A stretch of 16,378 nt of DNA from CAYRCJ01 sp964422785. GTDB lineage: Bacteria; Patescibacteriota; Minisyncoccia; UBA11713; 2-01-FULL-45-33. The DNA is taken from positions 1 through 16,378 of the forward strand of contig CAYRCJ010000014.1 in assembly GCA_964422785.1 (NCBI GenBank). The letters run 5' to 3'. The notes below the pieces were generated by a model, which did not search any database, was not told the origin of the DNA, and saw only the letters and a list, made by a program, of their open reading frames with translations. Shown here piece after piece: positions 11,963 through 16,378 of this stretch (within the stretch, counting starts at the first letter, position 1; each line of letters starts with the position of its first letter). The position numbers and the translations under genes were made by a program.

Positions 11963-12013
11963 GTTTTAAGCTTTACTGGGTTGATATTTGAAATCTAAAA
12001 TCTGGAGGTAGTA

Positions 12014-12568
12014 ATGAAAGTTATCGCGGTAGTGTTGATGTTGTTTTGTTTTTTTCAGATTGCGTTCGCGGAAGAAGGGCATGAAGTAATCGTAAGCGTT
12101 ATCGAGGCCCGCTCGACAAGTCTGACAGATACGCGCGTGAAGCCGTTGACGAAAATCCGCGCTGATTTTTTTCCGGGAGGAAAAAATATCGGCATTTCGT
12201 ATGATTTCGGATACCGGCATCCCCGTTTTTTTGTTTTGAAACCTTTTAGCGCCGATCATAGCGAGCTGATGCATTCGCTTGGCCTTGTAGTCCGGCTTCT
12301 CGATGAAGGGCGTTTTCAGCCAATGGTCCGTGCCGGCGCGATGCGCTATATCGGCCGTACGACCGTGCATCGCTTTGATGAAAAATTGATAGACGCGCAC
12401 AACAGTAAGTTTATTCCGACAGTTTCATTTAGCGTCAACGTCCAACCATGGAAGCGATCTCGGTTTGTCTTAACGCCTGAAGTCGCAGCATCCGGCTGGC
12501 CTCGGCCACAATGGAATATTGGCATCGGCGCCGGGTACGACTTTCATTTCGGCGGGGGGAGTAAATAA
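12014..12568 (+). CDS. Secreted beta-rich protein of unknown function
   Basis: The 184-aa protein starts at ATG 12014 behind a GGAGGT Shine-Dalgarno site. It has a clear signal peptide (VIAVVLMLFCFFQIAFA, cleavage after about residue 19). The mature part alternates polar and hydrophobic residues in short strands: KIRADFFPGGKNIGISYDFGYRH, FQPMVRAGAMRYIGRT, IPTVSFSVNVQPWKRSRFVLTPEVAA and the ending WNIGIGAGYDFHFGGG. This looks like a small outer-membrane-type beta-barrel or a beta-sandwich. I cannot name a family. A beta-barrel would be unexpected in a CPR bacterium. The stop codon is directly followed by the start of the glycoside hydrolase-like gene, so both exported proteins are made together. 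Confidence 0.75.
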   Translation: MKVIAVVLMLFCFFQIAFAEEGHEVIVSVIEARSTSLTDTRVKPLTKIRADFFPGGKNIGISYDFGYRHPRFFVLKPFSADHSELMHSLGLVVRLLDEGRFQPMVRAGAMRYIGRTTVHRFDEKLIDAHNSKFIPTVSFSVNVQPWKRSRFVLTPEVAASGWPRPQWNIGIGAGYDFHFGGGSK

Positions 12569-13681
12569 ATGACGCGGTATTGGTGGCCACTACTAATCTG
12601 TTTCTTATTTTTGCTGCCGGTAAGTTCATTTTCACAGGACAGGATCGGCCTGGACCGCATTGACGCGGCAATCGGCAAATCGGCGGAAGGAGATTGGCCC
12701 CGTGTTTTGATGGAAAAAACCGCCGGGCTTAATATTCTTACTTTTAAAATGTGGATATGCTGGCAATGTTTTGATCCGGAGCCACCTTCTCTTGTACGGC
12801 CTCCGGATGCTGATGGATATATCGTAGTCCCCGGCGTTCGTATGCCGGGATGGCATCGTTATCGGGTTGCGGAGCTTGACCGGGCCCTTTTGGAAGCCAA
12901 GCGTTTGGGCCTTACGGCAGTACTTGGCATTCACGGACCGCCTGAATGGCCGCGCGGTGATAAAGCGTGTCCCTATGATTGGGGAACAGTATTGCCATGC
13001 GGCATAATATCGCAATCTTCATTCGGCACATTTCGCGATGCTTTGTACGATTATACTCACGCGATGGCGGAACGTTATTATGATGTTAATTCTTGGCTCT
13101 TGTACAATGAACCGAATCTTCCTTACGCATTTTTGCCGGAATCGGACAAAAAGTTTGAGGGCAGTTCGCTTTTGGACAGCTACATGTTTTTGATATACGA
13201 GCCGATGCATGACGCGCTTCGTGATGTGCTCGGTTCTTCGGTTGAGATTGTCGGGCCGGAAATAACATTGCTGGACGTTCGGAATGATTTTGGGCAGACC
13301 AGATGGCTGGAGGATTGGATTATTCCGATTCTTGAACGCTATCCGAAATCATTTGATATTATCAGCGTTCATAATTACGGAGTTGACTCGAACCAGATAC
13401 TCGAAAAAATGACGCGCCTTAAAGCGGCTCTCGATGCGCATCCGAACGCCACTCAGCGCATTTGGACCACGGAGTTCGATATCGGGACAGACAAAGAAAG
13501 CTTAACGCGGACGACAGAAAATACATTTCTCAATCTGCTGGTTATACGTTCAAATCAGTGGTGGGAGCGCAGTTTTTACTTCACGTTTCTCACCCGCCTG
13601 GTATCGGACCATGCAGATACATTTGGCGAGGAACTTCCGCTTTATTATCTCTTCAAAACGTTAGCTCATACTCTTCCATAG
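12569..13681 (+). CDS. Secreted glycoside hydrolase-like protein (clan GH-A type TIM barrel)
   Basis: The 370-aa protein has a signal peptide (about residues 1-22, PLLICFLFLLPVSSFS). The body shows the clan GH-A pattern. An early strand gives LTAVLGIHGPPEWPRGD. The acid/base motif is WLLYNEPNLP with Glu181 in the NEP signature. After FDIISVHNYG comes a second Glu, E302, in IWTTEFDIGT at the end of a beta-strand, the expected nucleophile. The 121-residue gap between the two Glu fits retaining GH5/GH39/GH53-like enzymes. It probably hydrolyses a polysaccharide or glycoconjugate outside the cell; substrate and exact family are open. The start codon directly follows the stop of the upstream exported beta-rich protein gene, with GGGGGGAG as the likely Shine-Dalgarno site. 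A strong terminator follows. Confidence 0.8.
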   Translation: MTRYWWPLLICFLFLLPVSSFSQDRIGLDRIDAAIGKSAEGDWPRVLMEKTAGLNILTFKMWICWQCFDPEPPSLVRPPDADGYIVVPGVRMPGWHRYRVAELDRALLEAKRLGLTAVLGIHGPPEWPRGDKACPYDWGTVLPCGIISQSSFGTFRDALYDYTHAMAERYYDVNSWLLYNEPNLPYAFLPESDKKFEGSSLLDSYMFLIYEPMHDALRDVLGSSVEIVGPEITLLDVRNDFGQTRWLEDWIIPILERYPKSFDIISVHNYGVDSNQILEKMTRLKAALDAHPNATQRIWTTEFDIGTDKESLTRTTENTFLNLLVIRSNQWWERSFYFTFLTRLVSDHADTFGEELPLYYLFKTLAHTLP

Positions 13682-13691
13682 GTTTAAAAAT

Positions 13692-13718
13692 ACCCCCCGA
13701 TAAACATCGGGGGGTTTT
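13692..13718. terminator. Bidirectional terminator between glycoside hydrolase and patatin genes
   Basis: ACCCCCCGAT (13692-13701), loop AAAC, ATCGGGGGGT (13706-13715), then TTT. It lies between two convergent genes. The similar C-rich stem at 6291-6315 also separates convergent genes. Confidence 0.9.
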
Positions 13719-14784
13719 ACTTTAAAATTTTTTCCAAAAATTTTTCTGTAGCTTCTTTTTCAATTTTTATTGTATGATCGAGTGCTTCGGGAGAAATCCA
13801 CAACAACTGTAAATCAGGATGAAGATCTTGAGGAGTTATAATATAAAGATCTTTTCTTTCCCGCTCCGCCTGTTCTCTGGCTTCTTTCTCCAGCTTTCTA
13901 AAAAGCATTCTTTGGGCTACGTTAGTTTCTTCCAGCAGAGTTTCAAAGACATTGAAGCTGGTGGAATAATCGTTGTGATTTTTTACAAAAGCAAACACGG
14001 TATCGCAGCCGTTGTCGTAAGCGTATTTAACCGGCAAAGGATTCATATGTCCGCCGTCGCAGTAATATTTTTCACCTACTTTTACCGGAGGAAAAAACGG
14101 ACGCAAGGCGGAAGAAGCTTGAGCGGCTTCCAATAATTCCACTTCATTTTTGGGAGTAAAAATATATTCTTCACCGGCTTCCAATTCCCTGGCCAGAATT
14201 TGCAGAAGAACGCCGGAATCAAGAGCGTTTTTGAAATCCATTTTATCTTTAAGAAGGGTAATAAGAGGTTCTAAATCAAGCAGTCCGGCGACTTTATTCA
14301 GCCCCGATTCTTCAAAATAAGAAAAAAGAGGCTTTATCATCGGAGAGAAATGTTTGGGGTGAGGCTCGTCACCGATTTGAATATACGGAAAACTTTTTAT
14401 GGCGCGCGAGCCAAATGCCAGAATCTGTTTTACAAATTGGGTTAAATGCTTCCCTTGATTAAAAAAGTCGGATGCCAGATCTTTCCATGTTTCATGGTGA
14501 TGAAACGGAGAATGCGGCAAAAGCTTTATTTTTTCTTCAAAAATTTTTTTAAGCTCAGGGTTTATTTTGTAAATCGCATCCGGAGATTTTATATATTTTT
14601 GCCATACCGCGAGAGAATTTTTGTAGGTAATGGCGTTATACGCGCCGACAGATACGGCAATTATATAATCCGGGGTGATCCCGTTTACATAGAATGCTCT
14701 AAGCTGTACTGCCTGCGGCAGGCCTTCAGCGCAGCCTCCGCCGCCCAGCACGAAGCCTATTTTCCCGAATTTCGGATGAGGCAA
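13717..14784 (-). CDS. Patatin-like phospholipase
   Basis: The 355-aa protein has the patatin Ser-Asp dyad arrangement. The oxyanion-hole loop is IGFVLGGGGCAEG (residues 9-21). The nucleophile elbow is AVSVGAYNA with Ser45; its first Gly is replaced by Ala. The catalytic Asp lies in YYCDGGHMNPLP (about residue 240). The usual size of bacterial patatins is 280-350 aa. These enzymes hydrolyse acyl chains from phospholipids or other lipids. There is no signal peptide. A charged C-terminal helix (FRKLEKEAREQAERERKD) follows. The start is uncertain: a TAA stop directly precedes TTG 14784, so this TTG is the earliest start possible, yet a TATAAT box on the - strand overlaps it. No Shine-Dalgarno site is seen. 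Confidence 0.87.
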   Translation of the reverse strand: MPHPKFGKIGFVLGGGGCAEGLPQAVQLRAFYVNGITPDYIIAVSVGAYNAITYKNSLAVWQKYIKSPDAIYKINPELKKIFEEKIKLLPHSPFHHHETWKDLASDFFNQGKHLTQFVKQILAFGSRAIKSFPYIQIGDEPHPKHFSPMIKPLFSYFEESGLNKVAGLLDLEPLITLLKDKMDFKNALDSGVLLQILARELEAGEEYIFTPKNEVELLEAAQASSALRPFFPPVKVGEKYYCDGGHMNPLPVKYAYDNGCDTVFAFVKNHNDYSTSFNVFETLLEETNVAQRMLFRKLEKEAREQAERERKDLYIITPQDLHPDLQLLWISPEALDHTIKIEKEATEKFLEKILK

Positions 14785-14943
14785 TTATAATCACCGCCCT
14801 TTGATGTCAAAATCTACCCCAATCGTAGGATACAAGTATGGCGTCAGTCAATTCTCCATCTTTTATTGCCATTATGCCTATTTTGGTTTAAATTTATACT
14901 TATGCTGTGGAGAAGGTTTTAAAAGCCTTTCATGGGCTGGCGG
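14785..14943. other. Intergenic region before tRNA-Leu(TAG)
   Basis: No gene is seen. TATACT at 14895-14900 could be a -10 box for tRNA-Leu(TAG) on the + strand, but no good -35 lies at the right distance. An imperfect palindrome around AAGGTTTTAAAAGCCTT (14913-14929) and a doubled GGGCTGG just before the tRNA are the only other structures. Confidence 0.4.
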
Positions 14944-15027
14944 GCTGGGGTGGCGAAATTGGCAGACGCACTAGCTTTAGGAGCTAGCGGGAGAAATCCC
15001 ATGGGAGTTCAAGTCTCCCCCCCAGCA
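14944..15027 (+). tRNA. tRNA-Leu (anticodon TAG)
   Basis: Type II tRNA of 84 nt: acceptor GCTGGGG/CCCCAGC, discriminator A, anticodon stem CTAGC/GCTAG with loop TTTAGGA, variable arm CGGGAGAAATCCCAT, T arm GGGAG-TTCAAGT-CTCCC. CCA is not encoded. Confidence 0.96.
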
Positions 15028-15034
15028 CTTTATA

Positions 15035-15060
15035 TGCGGCCATCGTATACCGGTATTATG
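15035..15060 (+). repeat. Direct repeat: 5' part of tRNA-Gly, first copy
   Basis: The 26 bases 15035-15060 (T followed by GCGGCCATCGTATACCGG and TATTATG) are identical to 15380-15405, the first 25 nt of the intact tRNA-Gly plus one base before it. The copy covers the acceptor 5' strand and D arm and stops just before the anticodon stem. The two copies are 345 bp apart with the GIY-YIG gene between them. Confidence 0.92.
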
Positions 15061-15078
15061 TCCCGATGGCCATCGGGA
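15061..15078. repeat. Perfect 18-bp palindrome after the tRNA-Gly fragment
   Basis: TCCCGATGGCCATCGGGA is its own reverse complement. Its centre contains GGCCATCG, also found in the acceptor/D region of tRNA-Gly. It directly abuts the repeated tRNA fragment. GGGAGTTCAA, identical to part of the tRNA-Leu(TAG) T arm, follows at 15083-15092. Confidence 0.9.
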
Positions 15079-15097
15079 AGACGGGAGTTCAAATAAT

Positions 15098-15370
15098 ATG
15101 AATATCGTTTATATTTTACAGAGTGAGAAAAATGGAAGATATTATATCGGTAGTACCAATAATATGGAGCGTCGATTGTTGGAACATAATTCCGGGAAAA
15201 CCAAATCGCTCCTTTATCTTAGGCCAATGAAGTTGGTTTTTAAAAAAGAATATGCTTCATTGGGTGATGCGCGTAAAGTTGAAAAAAATCTAAAAAAATT
15301 AAAGAATAGAGATATTATTGAAAGGATTGTTGCTGACGGAGAAATAAAAGGGTTTGCTAGTAATATTTAA
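15098..15370 (+). CDS. Single-domain GIY-YIG nuclease, between two tRNA-Gly copies
   Basis: The 90-aa protein has the full GIY-YIG signature: Y5 (VYIL), Y16-I-G18, R26 and N31 (RRLLEHN) and E62 (ARKVEKNLKK). It matches the other GIY-YIG protein of the window position by position over residues 1-67, sharing N21, RLL, HNSG, KS and ARK, and has a C-terminal extension of 12 residues. A nuclease that nicks or cuts DNA is expected. GGGAG at 15083-15087 could serve as a Shine-Dalgarno site though it is 10 nt away. The gene is flanked by a 26-bp direct repeat of the tRNA-Gly 5' end. It ends 10 nt before the intact tRNA-Gly on the same strand, the same order as the Leu cassette at 11.4-11.8 kb. Confidence 0.87.
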   Translation: MNIVYILQSEKNGRYYIGSTNNMERRLLEHNSGKTKSLLYLRPMKLVFKKEYASLGDARKVEKNLKKLKNRDIIERIVADGEIKGFASNI

Positions 15371-15380
15371 CATAAAATTT

Positions 15381-15451
15381 GCGGCCATCGTATACCGGTA
15401 TTATGCCGCCTTGCCAAGGCGGAGAAAGGGGTTCAATTCCCCTTGGCCGCA
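15381..15451 (+). tRNA. tRNA-Gly (anticodon GCC)
   Basis: Acceptor GCGGCCA/TGGCCGC, discriminator A, anticodon stem CCGCC/GGCGG with loop TTGCCAA, T arm AGGGG-TTCAATT-CCCCT, and a weakly paired D arm. CCA is not encoded. The 5' side is flanked by the GIY-YIG cassette, and the 3' part is overlapped on the other strand by the recombinase gene. Confidence 0.94.
15401..15451. mobile_element. Likely attachment site: tRNA-Gly segment used as the end of the recombinase gene
   Basis: Read on the - strand, the tRNA from its discriminator base to nt 21 encodes CGQGELNPFLRLGKAA plus a TAA stop. Integrases that insert at tRNA 3' ends often finish inside the tRNA antisense, so this is the probable core region of the integration site. 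The partner site, a second 3' part of tRNA-Gly, would lie beyond the right edge. Confidence 0.6.
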
Positions 15452-16378
15452 CAGAATGGGAAATTTGGAGGCAAAAAACTCAATTTCCCCTTTATTGAAG
15501 GCGATTTTGACAGGTTCTAACCTCGCCAATTCTTTTTCTATTTCAGGAGCTGCGTCAAAAATCAATTTGAATGGTTTTCTCATATCTACCAACGCTTTTT
15601 GGTCTTTGAGGATGAGGTGCGAACCGATGCACGCAAAGATTGCTCGCTTTGTATCCAAATCTCCTTTTGCAAACCACATACGAGCGTAGCGAGCAAAGTT
15701 AAATGTTTTTTCTGACAGCTCAACCCATTCTTCAATTTCCTTACCACGAGCGTTAAAATCTTCTTCTAATGCAGATTTTGTTTTGAGTAGCTTTGAACGC
15801 AGATTTGCATATTCATGTTCCGACATCAGTTGCCCATTGGTATTTTCTGGCGAAGTGTATTTTAAAAGCAGATTATCTAACTGGGCGGTAGCACGCTCGT
15901 ACTCTTTATGTTTAGACTCTACAGTTGATTCCCGTGCATTTGCTTCGTTTTTTCTTATCTCGTGAAGATAATACAACGCCCACTTTTGAAATTTCTCTGA
16001 AATAGTTAGTTTAGACAGGATGCCATCAATTTGTTTGCTCAACTCTTTTACTTCAATCGCTTTTTCCGCACATGCAGGATTTATTTTCCTTGTGCAGTGG
16101 TAATAAATATAATGGTGAACATTGCCATTCTTTTGTTTTTTAAATTTTTCTTCACACGTTACAGCCGCACCACAAAAACCACAATTCATTAAACCGGTGA
16201 AAGCAAACTTATGTGTTTTAGGGCGTGGCCTTCCTTTTCTTCCCAAAAGAAATTGGATTCTGTCATAGTCGGCCTCGGTTATTATTGGTTCATGATTTCC
16301 TTTTACCCATTCCTTTATGCCGGTTTCAGCGTTTTTCCATTGATACCAGCCGTAGTAAAAAGGATTGGTGAGCATTTT
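15401..16378 (-). CDS. Large serine recombinase, C-terminal part (N-terminus outside window)
   Basis: At least 325 residues of a site-specific serine recombinase are visible. The first is the Recombinase domain (NPFYYGWYQWKNAE, then HEPIITEADYDRIQFLLGRKG). The zinc-ribbon domain follows, with C65/C68 (MNCGFCG) and C94/C102 (YYHCTRKINPAC) counted from the first visible Met. A coiled-coil of about 75 residues (from about 140) comes next, then a C-terminal helical part. The N-terminal resolvase domain with the catalytic Ser lies to the right; the Met at 16375 is probably internal, as the frame stays open to the edge. It catalyses integration and excision of the element on its right. The last 16 codons and stop are antisense to tRNA-Gly, so it is convergent with and overlaps that gene. 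Confidence 0.9.
   Translation of the reverse strand, partial: KMLTNPFYYGWYQWKNAETGIKEWVKGNHEPIITEADYDRIQFLLGRKGRPRPKTHKFAFTGLMNCGFCGAAVTCEEKFKKQKNGNVHHYIYYHCTRKINPACAEKAIEVKELSKQIDGILSKLTISEKFQKWALYYLHEIRKNEANARESTVESKHKEYERATAQLDNLLLKYTSPENTNGQLMSEHEYANLRSKLLKTKSALEEDFNARGKEIEEWVELSEKTFNFARYARMWFAKGDLDTKRAIFACIGSHLILKDQKALVDMRKPFKLIFDAAPEIEKELARLEPVKIAFNKGEIEFFASKFPILCGQGELNPFLRLGKAA

Noticed and set aside
11806..11991. 61-aa open frame on the + strand after tRNA-Leu
   Set aside because: It consists of tRNA-Leu 3' ends, the hairpins and the terminator; no protein family resemblance.
15452..15520. 3' tRNA-Gly fragment (TCAATTTCCCC similarity) downstream of tRNA-Gly
   Set aside because: The match is short and lies inside the recombinase coding sequence, so chance is more likely than a duplicated tRNA end.

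Overview
The window looks like part of a genome from the Candidate Phyla Radiation (Patescibacteria), most likely a parcubacterium-like lineage. This is an inference from several traits. IF-2 is very short (511 aa). There is a DUF4446 gene. Small single-domain GIY-YIG proteins are present. The tRNA genes do not encode CCA. A serine recombinase ends inside the antisense of a tRNA gene. Stop-codon use is standard (TGA is a stop), which argues against the code-25 Gracilibacteria and Absconditabacteria. No database search was possible.

Left part (1-5.3 kb, + strand): a cell-surface glycan module. It holds a heptose-7-phosphate kinase-like PfkB protein (5' end outside the window), a family 9 glycosyltransferase with an N-terminal membrane anchor, GDP-mannose 4,6-dehydratase, a SAM methyltransferase, a Nudix hydrolase of ADP-ribose pyrophosphatase type and a family 4 glycosyltransferase. 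An ECF sigma factor with a small two-helix membrane protein follows (5.3-6.26 kb). It converges on a 519-aa multi-pass membrane protein (6.3-7.9 kb, - strand) that resembles GT-C glycosyltransferases.

Middle (7.9-8.4 kb, - strand): intact tRNA-Ser(CGA) and tRNA-Lys(CTT). Between them lie two degenerate tRNA-like sequences interrupted by perfect hairpins. On the + strand follow an unrecognised 144-aa gene, then an information-processing block DUF4446-infB-rbfA-tRNA-Cys (8.99-11.4 kb).

Right part (11.4-16.4 kb): two cassettes of the same layout. Each has a 5' half of a tRNA gene, a palindrome, a small GIY-YIG nuclease gene and then an intact copy of the same tRNA (Leu-TAA at 11.43-11.83 kb; Gly-GCC at 15.04-15.45 kb). 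The Leu cassette also has a hairpin-decorated 3' tRNA fragment downstream. Between the cassettes are a secreted two-gene operon (a beta-rich exported protein and a clan GH-A-like glycoside hydrolase), a convergent patatin-like phospholipase and tRNA-Leu(TAG). The right edge holds a large serine recombinase, with its N-terminal part outside the window. Its last 16 codons and its stop are the antisense of tRNA-Gly, which marks the end of an integrated element.

The main candidate for something undescribed is the tRNA-GIY-YIG-palindrome arrangement. Intact tRNA genes sit next to partial or broken tRNA copies studded with perfect hairpins, and in two cases a GIY-YIG nuclease gene is wedged between the 5' fragment and the intact tRNA. 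A secondary pattern is a set of extended -10 promoters placed 6-7 nt before start codons that lack a Shine-Dalgarno site, which suggests leaderless mRNAs.
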